Origin: Hericium rajendrae
Lineage: Eukaryota; Basidiomycota; Agaricomycetes; Russulales; Hericiaceae
Reading direction: 5' to 3'
Assembly: GCA_033439255.1 (NCBI GenBank)
Contig: CM065884.1
Span: forward strand, 248,001 to 312,000
Length of the DNA: 64,000 nt
Shown here: positions 1 through 11,626 of the stretch, one piece after another
Layout: the number at the start of each line of letters is the position of its first letter
How positions within the stretch are numbered: position 1 is the first letter of the stretch
Position numbers and translations under genes: made by a program
The notes under the pieces: generated by a model
The model's input: only the letters and a program-made list of their open reading frames with translations
Databases searched by the model: none
Told to the model about the DNA's origin: nothing

Positions 1-239
1 CCCTGCCGAACGAACGCGGTGGCATGTCCTTGCTGCACCGTCCCCTCTTGGGTAGGACGGAAACTTCTGGTAAAAGCAATGTGTTCTGGAACTCTCCATT
101 ATGGATAACCCGCACAGAAGGAAAGACCCGTTATGCGAACCATAGATGTTTGAATACCTAACAACCTGTATCATCCCTACTACGCACAGATTAGGATGTG
201 GACTTCAACCCATATAAGTCTCCCAACCGTGTGTACCGA

Positions 240-315
240 CAATGAATGCTTATGAGAATAGGATCCAGACGGATATCGAACTCACATGTTACGTACGATA
301 ACTTGACGTTGAGCG
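240..315 (+). repeat. Short repeat upstream of FunK1 copy 1
   Basis: This run of roughly 75 bp contains GAGAATAGGATCCAG and, further on, CGATAACTTGACGT. It recurs in the same orientation at about 4440-4515 on the other side of the FunK1 gene, and in inverted orientation at about 7143-7225 in the shugoshin 3' UTR. A partial inverted copy lies near 11297-11345. The FunK1 gene is thus bracketed by degenerate direct repeats of a shugoshin-tail sequence. Confidence 0.55.
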
Positions 316-982
316 GATGGCGCGATACCACGCATTGGCAGCAGATTAATTTGATATAATGGTGACCACAGCGAACTCCTCGAGGCTCAAACAAAGCGCA
401 GGCCGTAAGTTGAAGTATCCGCGAGGTTTGTAACACGTGCTCTGGTATCCTGATTCGGCCTATAAAGCCTGCACAGGACAATGATCACCAGAGGACACTG
501 GTTGTGGACCTGTGGACAGTGGCAGAATAACGCTTCGTGCCGTCACGGTAATCAGGAGAACGGCGAAAAAGCACTGAAGACGTCCATCGACCTGCATATG
601 TAGAAGTCAGGAGAGTACGCGTATAAAATTCCTTGAGTTTAATGCACTACGCACAAACCACGCACGTATAGATTGGACTATGGGGGATGACAGTCGGATA
701 GGATGCTGGAGAAGGCTGACTGGAATGACTTCAACTTACGCGTGCAAGGAAACGCGCGTGTCGCGTGATCGCGTGTCGGAGGTTCTTATTCTTCTCGTTA
801 TGGTAAGTGGTGGATGAGGACTTGTGGCCTCCATTGCGCTTTGACTGACCCTCATATACGCACCGTACACGCCCCACATCCGCCGCCTCCCTGCGCTTTG
901 ATCTCTATTATTCTGGTCCCGAATACATATCTTCACCGCTGTATAAGAAGAATGGGTGCACAACCGCCTCCCCCAGACCAGT

Positions 983-3900
983 ATGGCCCCCCGTTCTAAC
1001 ACTCCCGTCGCAAGAGGGTTCGAGACTGACACCAGTATTGACAGTAACCGCCGCACAACTATCGTCGAGGTCGAGGCTGCCATCGAGTCCGACATACGCG
1101 ACTACGCGCATGGGGACACGACGGACCTCATCGACAAGCACTTCGGTTCCAGCCCCAAGGTTGTCGAGGCAGCCGAACGCATCTACAACACTCTCGTTAA
1201 GGAGAGGTGGTATATCCCAGGCAATAAGGGCCGCCCCTCAAAGTGGAAGGGCCTTCCACTCAAACCCAAATCAGAGAACGAGCTGTATCACCCATTGACC
1301 GCCATCCTCAATGCCATTTCTAACCTGTGCGAGGACCGCACGTTCGATATCACCTGGCAAGACTGGCATGCGAAGTGCCCGGATTCTCAGTTTATGGTCG
1401 ACATGAAGCCCGATATTCTGGCTGTCATCAAGGCCGCGGGCACTTGGTGGCGCGCTCTGCAAACCGTCATCGAAGTCAAGAAGAAGGCGGATATGCTCCC
1501 TGCCATCCTACAGCTCCTGCGCTACGTCCGTCAAGCCCTTCGAGAGCAACCTGACCGGCGTTTCATGCACGGGATGGTCTTCTCGATGTACAATCTCACC
1601 GTCTGGCACGTCGACCGGTCGGGCGCATTGGCTTCTGAGGTCTTCAATGTCCATGAGGTGAGTGGCTGTACGTCGGTTTATATACTTTCTCTGTTGACGC
1701 TGTCCCTCCAGGAGCCATTGAAGTTTATCAAGGTCATCGTAGGCTTCCTCATGTTGAAGCCGGAGGATCTCGGCTGGGATCCGACGATGAAGATGTATGT
1801 TGAAGATTTCGACGAGGATGCCAACGTAACGCGGCGCTATGGGGTTCCTTCGTATACAATCAAGGAGAAATCGGATACCGGCAAAAACAACGCGTACGAG
1901 AGGATGTGGACGATGTCGGTGCCAATCCCTGGTGCCGAACCTGCCGAATCTTGTTCCGATGATCCTGATGCCGCACTTCTCCCACCGCCCGCGGAAGAAG
2001 ACTTCGTCGTCTTCCGTGCCCTCAGCCTGTCTCGGGCCGAGGTACTCAAAGGTCGAGCGACGCGAATTTGGAAGGCTTGGAGAATGGCGGACATGGTGCA
2101 GCCAAAAGAAGAGCGCAAGGTAAGCGTACCCATCTCGCATTGCTGGGACTTGGCAATAACTTAAGGACGTCGTAGATATATGTGATCAAGGACTGTTGGC
2201 GAGACGAACGCCGAGGCCTGGAAGGCGCACTCTATACCAGGGCTCTGGATGCTGCTGGTCTCTGTCCGGGTGTGGCGCTTCTCTATTCGCATGGAAAGGT
2301 CCGAATTGGTGAACGCAAGGAGGTGGATTGTACGTTCAAGCTGGTGCGCAAGAACGTGAAACCGCGGGGAGAGTCATTGGACCTGCGCACAGCGCAGTCC
2401 AGTGCTGCAGTTCCGGAGCATCATCGGGAGGATACGCGTGTCTTGCCATCCGTGATGACCAGCAGGCACGGTAGTACGACCTCTACGTCATGGTCCCGGG
2501 ATTACTTCGCTTCCATCACTGGAAAGGATATCCAACGCATTCCCCGTAACCGGCTTCATACGCGGCTGGTGATGGCCAGTCATGGCTATCCCATCAGCAA
2601 GTTTCTTACCTTACAGGAGTTGCTCGGTGCCCTGCATGATGCCATCAAAGGTGCATTACCTTCTTTCTGCATGCTTTCCAAAATCTCACCTCCTATCCAG
2701 GTCATCAATGGCTCTTTGACAAGGGTATTCTGCATCGTGATATTAGCATGGGCAATATCATCATTACTGGGCAGGAGGCACCTAATCGGGGGATCCTCAT
2801 TGACCTGGATAATGCCATCATTTGGAAAGACCATGAAGCTCTCATTGATGACGAGCGCACGGTAAGCTTCATTTCATTTCCCCCCTCCGGCCGTCAATAT
2901 CTGATGCGTGCGACAGGGCACTATCGCATTCATGAGCTATGAAATCCTTGCGAACACACCATACTTTGCTGGAAGTGTTCAGGATGGCCCCACTGGGGAC
3001 GAGAAGCCCTCTTCGATGGAGCTTGAAGATGAGTCTGAGGAGAGCAAGGAACTTGAAGGCGTTGCCCACAGTGCTGTTCATGACCTCGAGTCGTTCTTCT
3101 GGGTCCTCTGCTGGCTGTGCGTAGCTCGGGAGGGACCAGGGCGGGCTCGCCACTTCAGCGCGGACGGCTTGAATGAAGAACAGAAAGCACAGGCTATGCA
3201 AATTCAGAATGCAATCGTCTTGACCTTCGAGCAGAAGTCCATAACCAGCATCGCTGATCGGAAGTATCGCATCTTGACAGAGATGGGCGGTTTCACCAAA
3301 TTCATCCTCAACTCATTCACTCCCTACTTCAAGCCCTTGAAGAAGTTACTCCGCTGGCTTCACGGAAATCTGCATTATGCCTACAAGAATCGGAATTTCA
3401 ACGGTCTTTACGAGAAGTTTCTCGAGTACCTGACCGTTGCGGAACAGTCGCCTATCCTCCAAGGCTGGGAACAGAAGGATGATTACAAAGGTATGTGGAA
3501 GGACGTGTCGGACCTACGCCGCGAAGCAGCGACCGTCTGGGATTCGCCGAAGCCAGAAAGGATTTCGACCGTACCTGCCGAGAAGACACCCTCTCAAAAC
3601 ACACAAAGCCACAACAAACGACGCCGCGCGGACGATGAGCTCGAGCCCATCGCGGAACAGCCTGAAGACGAATCGTCATCCGCTTCGTCCGAGAAACGCA
3701 ATGCGACGTCCGCGACGAGGAAGAGGCAGAGGACGGCCGGCCCTTCGCATCAGCAGTCAGAGGACGCTGAGTCGGCTGCTGCAGATGACGCTCGGTCCAG
3801 TTCTCCGTTGCGGGGGAAAGGGAAGGCTGCGAAGAAGGGTGGAAAGGCAACGACTGCAAGGACGAAGGCGTCGACCTCAAAGACGAAAGCAACGACTGCG

Positions 3901-3984
3901 GAGGCGAAGGCGAAGGCTGCGGAGACGGCAGCAAAAACGCCAGCGAGGAGGTCGGCGAGACTTGCGAAGTCGAAGGACAACTAA
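983..3984 (+). CDS. FunK1-type fungal protein kinase, copy 1 (intact)
   Basis: Predicted 928-residue FunK1 kinase, a fungal-specific family strongly expanded in mushroom-forming fungi; substrates are unknown. I read five exons: 983-1657, 1712-2119, 2176-2650, 2701-2861 and 2917-3984, all with GT-AG introns and consistent phase. The catalytic part shows ILHRDIS (HRD loop), LIDLDNA in place of DFG, and GTIAFMSYEIL (activation/APE region), followed by VHDLESFFWVLCW, typical of FunK1. The last 150 residues are a disordered tail rich in Lys, Ala, Ser and Arg, ending PARRSARLAKSKDN, which suggests nuclear targeting. An in-frame ATG at 956 is an alternative start; 983 was chosen because MAPRSNTP is conserved in copy 2. 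The copy at 7680-10699 is broken, so this one probably carries the function. Confidence 0.85.
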
Positions 3985-4439
3985 CTCTTCACGGTCCGGA
4001 CGCCGTTGACATGTTACCTTACTCTCGTAGCCTAGTAGTGCCCTCATGTGTCGCCCTTATCTCATATCGAGCTTCACTCCAACTGTCGCTGAGCGACATC
4101 CCTGAGAAAAGGATTGAAGAACATAAAATACATACACGCGTTTGCGATCAAGTGAAAACATTGCAGGGTCGAAGTACATGAAGCTGTAGATGTCGTAGAC
4201 TGGCAGGTCAATGAAAATTGTGCTGCTCAGCCACCGCATAGGCAGACTGTCCTGAAGCTGCGATCCTTCGTTACAAGTACATAAGTATACGACTTACTCC
4301 CCCCTGCAAGCAACATGCAGACGATGTGCCACCTTCACTGGAAATCCCAGTCGCAGTGCATGGGGTACAGCGATCGCAGCCAGTTCACGACCAGTCCGCC
4401 GCGAGCGGCTCCCCGAGGGGGACGACGATGATGGAGGCA

Positions 4440-4860
4440 GATGAGAATAGGATCCAGGTGGATAGTAAACTTACGCGTTACACGATCTGCATACGACAAC
4501 TTGACGTGAATAGATGGTGCACACACAGTGATGAACGGAATCGCTGCATGGAAATGAAGTAGAACAAAATTCGAACGAAGAAGAAAACAAGGAAGTACTT
4601 ATAGCAAACCCCATAAAAATTATCGTGAGGTATAGTCGTGCTCACAACACATCACATCGTTATGCTATGTCGCCGCATTGGCTCGTCGGCACGGACGTCG
4701 CGCCGCCCACCCTGGTCGCGCGCCAGCCGCGTCCGCCTACCCGCAGTCGCTTGCTCCTCAGGCGTGAGCTGACGCTCTTGCGAACTCGTCCCGATCGGCC
4801 AGTTGCGGGCGGGTAGGGGCTGGATGCGCCGGGCATGGGGAAGTATGACGGCGCAGGCAT
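4440..4860 (-). pseudogene. Shugoshin 3'-end fragment (inverted copy)
   Basis: The minus strand encodes a stretch with GRSGRVRKSV, the shugoshin C-terminal motif, and further on a copy of the last residues of the complete gene (GRRDVRADEPMRRHS against GRRRGVRADELRRHS). The remainder matches the shugoshin 3' UTR. Sequence between these two parts is missing and no 5' coding sequence is present, so this is a non-functional tail carried along in the inverted duplication. It lies convergent to FunK1 copy 1, just as the complete shugoshin lies convergent to FunK1 copy 2. Confidence 0.8.
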
Positions 4861-5178
4861 TGTCGGTGGTCATCAAAAGCACAGGCCACGGCGATGTCGA
4901 CCCGTGGATCAGGGCGAGACTTCCATGTCCCAAACGTCCTCGAAGGTGCAGACAATGTAGTCTCCGAGCAGGCCTTACACAGAAGAAAGTCGTTCTGTGT
5001 CTAAGCAGACAATGCAGATGGCCAACTTCTGGTTACTTTCTGGTTCTGCGAGAGAGAGTGGCCGTGCACGTGACGGTTCCCACGGAGGCTGTTGTTCAAT
5101 GCGCGTGTCCAGCATCGTCGACATCACGACCACTGTTCCCCAGATTCCCTACCGAGCTCGTGCTCGCCGCCGGCCACA

Positions 5179-7022
5179 ATGAGCAGGCGCGAGTCGCGTG
5201 TATCGATGAACGTCCGTCAGAACGATGCCCTGCTTGAATTTGAAAACTGTGCGTTCTGATTCTATTCCCGGTTAGACTCACTCTGCTCACCTGGTGGCAT
5301 CCTGCAGTCAAGAAGAAGTTCCTGCTCGCAAATAAGCATATCACCAAGTGGGTATCTTGCTGTTCGCGTGTTTCTCGTATGCTATAGCGACTGATGACAT
5401 GCACAGACTTAATTCCACGCTCAGTATACGAATCGAAGAACTCAATGCCCAAATATCCTCGCTCTACGTCGAGAACCTCCGCCTGCGCGCCTCCGAGATC
5501 GCACTCGCCGCGCAGCTCAAGAAGGAGCGCGAACGCTCCCAACGCATCATGGCCGATGCAGAGATCGCCGTACGTCCTCCTCCTTTGCCTCCACCCCATG
5601 CCCTAACGCAGCGCAGACGCACACCCTGATTAAGCACTTCTCTTCTATCCGCAAGAACTTTAATGTCCCGTCTGGGAAGCCACCATCCCCCTCGAAGCAG
5701 CCACCACCGCACAAGGCCCGCTGCCGCCCCGCGCTCAACCCCGATGCCTCCCCGCACGTGAACCGCCTCGCGCGCGCGCCCGGCTTCCCCGAGATCCACG
5801 AGGAGGACGAGGACGAGGAGGCCGGCACGCCATCGAGCCCCACACCCGCTGCACGTCGGAGGAAACCGCGCGCGAGTTCTTCGTCGCTCCCGTCGCTCTC
5901 GCCGCCGATCGTCGCGACGATCCAGGTCGATGTCGACGAACAGCTACTGAAGCCAAGTCCTGGAAAGAAGCGCATCTCGCGTCGACAGAGCGGGCTGATC
6001 AATGTTGGCGCGGGCTCGTCGACGTCATGGGCGGGTGGTCGCTCACTATCGCCGCCGCGCCCGCCTTCTCCGGCCTTTGGATCGCCGATTCGACTTGAAG
6101 CTGGGCTGGCAGAGGAAGAGGAGGAGATGGCCGCGCTGAGCGGGAAGGTCGATCTGGAGGACGAAGAGGAGGAGCTATTATTAGAGAGAGCAATGAAGAA
6201 GGAGCGAAAGAAGAAGGCAAAGGCACGAGAGGAAGCGGCTGCAGAAAGCAGCAGGACGAAGCGAAGAGCACGCGACGACGACTACTCCAGTGCACTGTCG
6301 GCGGGGGAAGGGAACAAATTCCGCCTGAAGGACGTCACCAACTCACCCGCCGCGCGTGCGCCGCTCCCACCACTCGATACCCACGTCTCAGGTGAGTCGA
6401 GCCGAACCGTATAAGTGCCCGCGGATCTGCTGATCATCTGTTCGCGCAGACAATGATCGACAACACACACCCGACACCGATATACCCACATCCACCCTGA
6501 CCCACGCATCGACATCAACGCGTCCTGTGCTCTCGACGCCATCGACGACGCCCGCGCCGTCGCAACTCCCCACACCCCGCGCATCCAGCCCCCCGCCGCC
6601 CCGCGCATCCAGCCCCCCTCCGCCCGTCCCCGAACCAGAAATGCCCGCGGCCGGCCGGTCAGGGCGCGTGCGCAAGAGCGTCAACTACGCCGAGCCGAAG
6701 CTGAACACGTACGTATACATGCCCCCCTCCCACCGTCCCCACCCGCTCACGCCGCCCCAGGAAAATGCGCAAGCCCGACCCGCCCGGCGCGTCCAAGCGC
6801 GCATCCATGTCCTCCCTGCAGCCCTCCCTCGACCCCGCACCGCCGCCCGACTCGCTGAAGCGGAAGAAGTCGCGCCCGCGCCTGCCGCCCGAGGACGCGA
6901 GCGACGGCGAGCAGGCGGACGCGGAGTTCGCGGCGGGCGCGCGGCCGGGGTGGGTGAATGTCGACGGGCGGCGGCGCGGCGTGCGCGCGGACGAGCTGCG
7001 GCGGCATAGTATGGCGATGTGA
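5179..7022 (+). CDS. SGO1: Shugoshin, centromeric cohesin protector
   Basis: Predicted 522-residue shugoshin, which recruits PP2A to centromeres and protects cohesin from cleavage or separase. Six exons: 5179-5248, 5308-5347, 5407-5569, 5617-6391, 6450-6708 and 6761-7022, all in phase. The start MSRRESRVSMNVRQ is followed by the N-terminal coiled coil (KKKFLLANKHITKLNSTLS, then RIEELNAQISSLYVENLRLR), the PP2A/homodimer region. A long acidic, Ser/Pro-rich middle follows. The basic C-terminal motif GRSGRVRKSVNYAEPKLNTK, which binds phosphorylated H2A, is intact and spans an exon junction. The gene sits in the single-copy centre of the inverted duplication, and only its 3' end has been copied (4440-4860). 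Confidence 0.9.
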
Positions 7023-7142
7023 TGCTCGTACCTGACCTCACGATATTTTTATGGGGTTTGCTGTAGGCGCTTGCTTGGTTTCTCTTCATTTTCATCTATT
7101 TCATTCCGTGCAGCGGTTCCGTTCATCACTGTCTGTGCGCCG

Positions 7143-7225
7143 ACCATTCACGTCAAGTTATCGTATGTAGATCATGTAACGCGTAAGTTAAATATCCAGC
7201 TGGATCCTATTTTCATATGCATTTA
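7143..7225 (-). repeat. Short repeat in shugoshin 3' UTR
   Basis: Inverted copy of the short repeat seen at 240-315 and 4440-4515 (GTCAAGTTATCGTATG and TGGATCCTATTTTCAT on the plus strand). Its place directly after the only complete shugoshin gene suggests that this is the original location. Confidence 0.5.
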
Positions 7226-7679
7226 TCGTTGGTGCGCGCCCGCGGGGAGCCGGGCTTTGTCATGGACTGACCGCGATCGTTGTGCAACATGCCCTGCAAC
7301 TTGAGTTCGCATCCGAATCTGCATCGCAGTCCAACAACTGAAGCTATGGATCCAGAGGATCTGAACGAATGCAAGCATTCCTTCTACTAATATTTCCAAT
7401 CAAAATGCACATCGTTTGCATGTTCTTTGCAAAGGAAGTAAGTCCCATAAGTTAATTATAACGAAGGATCGCAGCTTCAAAACAGTCCGCCTATGCGGTG
7501 GCTGAGCAGCATACCGAAAACCTTCGATATTTTCATTGACCTGCAACAGTCTACGACGTGTTTAGTGCACCTCAATTCTTTTTCTCAGGGACGTCGCTCT
7601 GCAACAGTGGAGAGAAGCTCGATATGATATAAGGGCGATATACTAGGCTAATACTAGGCTACAAGAGAAAAGTAATATA

Positions 7680-10600
7680 TCAATGGCGTCCAGACCGTGA
7701 AGAGTTGTCCTTCGACTTCGCAAGTCTCGCCGACCTCCTCGCTGGTGTCTTTGCTGCCGTCTCCGCAGCCTTCGCCTTCGCCTCTGCAGTCGTTGCTTTC
7801 GGCTTTGAGGTCGACGCCTTCGTTTTTGCAATCGTTGCCTTTCCACCCTTCTTCGCACCCTTCCCCTTCCCCCGCAACGGAGAACTGGACCGAGCGTCGT
7901 CTGCAGCAGCCGACTCCGCGTCCACTGACTGCTGGTCCCGCGAAGGGCCGGCCGTCCTCTGCCTCTTCCTCGCCGCGGATCTCGTGTTGCGCTCCTCGGA
8001 AGAAGCAGATGACGACTCGTCTTCAGGCTGTTCCGCGATGGGCTCGAGCTCGTCGTCTGCCCGGCGTCGTTTGTTGCTGGATCGCGTGTTGCTAGAGCTT
8101 GTGGCCTCGTTTGGCTGCGCGATCCTCTCCGGCTTGGGTGAATCCCAGACCGCTTTGGCTTCGTCCCGTTGTTTCTTTACGGCTTCTGACATCTCCCCAT
8201 ATTTTTCGTCCGTAGCTTCCCAGTTTTCGGAAAGCAGCGCCTGTTCGACAATACCTAGGTAGTCGAGGAACTTCTGGTGAAGGCCCTCGAAATTACGACT
8301 CGTATAGGCACGATTCAGTTCTCCATGAATCCAAATGAGCGGGTCCTGCAAGGGCTCGAAGTAGGGTGTGAACGAATTGATTATCACGTCCGTGAAGGTT
8401 CCCAGGCTTGTCAAGATGTTTTTCTTCCGATCGGCGATGCCGGTGATGGACTTCTGCTCAAAGGTCGAAACAATTGCGCTCTGAATTTGCATGGCCTGCG
8501 CTTTCTGCTGTTCGTTCAAGCCATCCGTGCTGAAATGGCGAGCGCGCCCGGGTCCCTCCCGAGCTACGCACAGCCAGCAGAGGACCCAAAAGAACGACTC
8601 AAGGTCATGTACATAGTCGTGGGAAACGTCTTTCGTCTCCTTGCGTCTGTTATGTTTGATTTTGTACAAAATGGTTCCGTCTGGGGCAGTTGGGGCGGTT
8701 GCGACAGTTTTAGGGAAGTATTCCTTATTCGCAAGGATTTCATAGCTCATGAATGCAATAGTGCCCTGTCGCACGCATCAGATATTGACAGCCGGAGCGG
8801 GGAAATGAAATGAAGCTTACCGTGCGCTCGTCATCAATGAGAGCTTCATGGTCTTTCCAAACGATGGCATTGTCCAGGTCAATGAGAATCCCCCGATTAG
8901 GTGCCTCTAGCCCGGTAATGATGATATTGCCCATGCTAATATCACGATGCAGAATGCCCTTGTCAAAGAGCCATTTATGACCTGGACAGGAGGTGAGAAT
9001 TCAGAAAGCATGCGAAACGAAGGCAGCGCACCTTTGATGGCGTCATGAAGGGCACCGAGCAACTCCTGTAAGGTAAGAAACTTGCTGATGGGATAGCCAT
9101 AGCTGGCCATCATCAGCCGCGTATGGATCCGGTTACGAGGAATGCGTTGGATACGCTGTCCAGTGATGGAAGCAAAATAATCCCGGGACCACGACGTAGA
9201 CGTCTTGCTACCGTGCCTGCTGGTCGTCACGGACGGCAAGACACGCGTATCTTCCCGATGATGCTCCGGAAGTGCGGCACTGGACTGCGCTGTGCGCAGG
9301 TCCAATGACTCTCCCCGCAGTTTCACGTTCTTGCGCACCAGCTTGAATGTACAATCCACCTCCTTGCGTTCACCAATTCGGACCTTTCCATGCGAATAGA
9401 GAAGCGCCACACCCGGACAGAGACCAGCAGCATTCACAGCCCTGGTATAGAGTGCGCCTTCCAGGCCTCGACGTTCGTCTCGCCAACAATCCTTGATCAC
9501 ATATACCTGCGACGTCCTTAAGTTATTGCCAAGTCCCAGCAATGCGAGATGGGTGCGCTTACCTTGCGCTCTTCTTTTGGCTGAACCATGTCTTCCATTC
9601 TCCAAGCCTTCCAAATCCGCGTTGCTCGACCTTTGAGGACCTCGGCCCGAGACAGGCTGAGGGCACGGAAGACGACGAAGTCTTCTTCCGCGGGCGGTGG
9701 GAGAAGTGCGGCATCAGGATCATCGGAACTAGATTCGGCAGGTTCGGCACCAGGGATTGGAACCGAGATCGTCCACATCCTCTCGTACGCGTTGTTTTTG
9801 CCGGTGTCCGATTTCTCCTTGATTGTATACGAAGGAACCCCATAGCGCCGCGTTACGTTGGCATCCTCGTCGAAATCTTCAACATACATCTTCATCGTTG
9901 GATCCCAGCCGAGATCCTCCGGCTTCAACATGAGGAAGCCTACGACGACCTTGATAAACTTCAATGGCTCCTGGAAGGACAGCGTCAACAGAGAAAGTAT
10001 ATAAACCGACGTACAGTCACTCACCTCATGGACATTGAAGACCTCAGAAGCCAATGCGCCCGAGCGGTCGACGTGCCAGACGGTGAGATTGGACATCGAG
10101 AAGACCATCCCGTGCATGAAACGCCGGTCAGGTTGCTCTCGGAGGGCTTGACGGACGTAGCGCAGGAGCTGTAGGATGGCAGGGAGCATATCCGCTTTCT
10201 TCTTGACTTCGATGACGGTTTGCAGAGCGCGCCACCAAGTGCCCGCGGCCTTGATGACGGCCAGAATATCGGGCTTCATGTCGACCATAAACTGAGAATC
10301 CGGGCACTTCGCATGCCAGTCTTGCCAGGTGATGTCGAACGTGCGGTCCTCGCACAGGTTAGAAATGGCATTAAGGACGGCGGTCAATGGGTGATACAGC
10401 TCGTTCTCTGATTTAGGTTTGAGTGGAAGGCCCTTTCACTTTGAGGGGCGGCCCTTCTTGCCTGGGATATACCACCTCTCCTTAACGAGGGTGTTGTAGA
10501 TGCGTTCGGCTGCCTCGACAACCTCGGGGCTGGAACCGAAGTGTCTGTCGATGAGGTCCGTCGTGTCCCCATGCGCGTAGTCGCGTATATCGGACTCGAT

Positions 10601-10699
10601 GGCAGCCTCGACCTCGACGATGGTCGTGCGACGATTACTGTCAATACTGGTGTCAGTCTCGAACCCTCTGGCGACGGGAGTATTGGAACGGGGAGCCAT
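7680..10699 (-). pseudogene. FunK1-type kinase, copy 2, with premature stop
   Basis: Paralogue of the gene at 983-3984 in inverted orientation, with the same exon pattern and the same kinase motifs (HRD loop, LIDLDNA, VHDLESFFWVLCW). At 10436-10438 the codon that is TGG (Trp) in copy 1 reads TGA, stopping translation after about 87 residues in a region that is otherwise unbroken. Downstream exons stay open. The C-terminal tail is a little longer (…KDNSSRSGRH) because the stop codon of copy 1 is missing. Loss of function is the likely outcome, unless translation restarts downstream or the assembly has an error here. It lies between shugoshin and SUV3. Confidence 0.75.
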
Positions 10700-11626
10700 A
10701 CTGGTCTGTGGGAGGTGATTGTGCACCCATTCTTCTTATATAGCGGTGAGAATACGTGTTCGGGACCAGAATAATAGAGCTCAAAGCGTAGGAAGGCGGT
10801 GGATGTGGGGGCGTGTACGGTGCGTATATGAGGGGAAGTCAAAGCGCAATGGAGGCCACAAGTCCTCATCTACCACTTACCATAACGAGAACAATAAGAA
10901 CCTCGAGACGCGATCACGCGACACGCGTTTCCTTGCACGCGTATTAGCGCATAATTCCAGTCCGCCTTCTCCAGCATCCTATCCGACTGTCATCCCCCAT
11001 AGTCCAATCTATACGTGCGTGGTTTGTGCGTAGTGCATTAAAGTCAAGGAAAATTTATTACGCGTACTCTCCTGACTTCTACATATGCAGGTCGATGGAC
11101 GTCTTTAGCGCTTTTTCGCCATTCTCCTGATTACCGTGACGGCACGAAGCGTTATGTGATCATTGTCCTCAGACACGCGTTATAAACCTCGCAGATACTT
11201 CAACTTCCGGCGTGCGCTTTGTTTGAGCCTCGAGGAGTTCGCTGTGGTCACCATTGTATCCAACTGATCTGCTGTGCGTGGTATCGCACCGTCCGTTCAA
11301 CGTCAAGTTATCGCACGTGTCGCGGTGGATTACGCATTGTGAGTTGAAGTCCACATCCTAATCTATACCCAGCGGGGATGCCACACGATTAATGTGATAG
11401 TATGATACAGGCCATTAGGTATCCAGACATCTATGATACGCATAAGGAGTCTTTCCTTCTACGCGGGGTCGTCCATAAAGAAGAGTTGCAGAACACGTTG
11501 CTTTCGGCAGCAGTTCCCGTCGCGTCCAGATACAGGACAGTGCAGCATGGATATGCCACTGCGTTCGTTCGGTGGAGGCGATGTTCTAGTGAGCCATTGC
11601 TAGAGGAAGATCCAAACGCATATGCA

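Larger units (their letters stand above)
1..4930. repeat. Inverted-duplication arm A (FunK1 + shugoshin 3' tail)
   Basis: This segment matches the reverse complement of about 6640-11583 through a FunK1 gene, its upstream and downstream flanks, and the last part of shugoshin. The outer end can be followed to the first bases of the window, where GAACGAACGC pairs with sequence near 11570, so the true outer boundary may lie outside. The arms differ by many substitutions and small indels, so the duplication is not recent. The single-copy centre (about 4930-6640) holds the 5' and middle parts of shugoshin. The simplest reading is that the neighbouring shugoshin(+)/FunK1(-) pair of arm B was copied in inverted orientation. 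Confidence 0.85.
6640..11583. repeat. Inverted-duplication arm B (shugoshin 3' end + FunK1 copy 2)
   Basis: Reverse-complement partner of arm A. It starts in shugoshin exon 5, covers the 3' UTR, the second FunK1 gene and its upstream region, and stops at about 11583. At that point the sequence becomes the 3' end of SUV3. The outer edge therefore coincides with the place where SUV3 loses its usual C-terminal coding sequence. Confidence 0.85.

Noticed and set aside
9542-10174. Open frames of about 210 residues opposite both FunK1 genes (also 1508-2140)
   Set aside because: They occur at equivalent antisense positions in both copies and only mirror the kinase exons.
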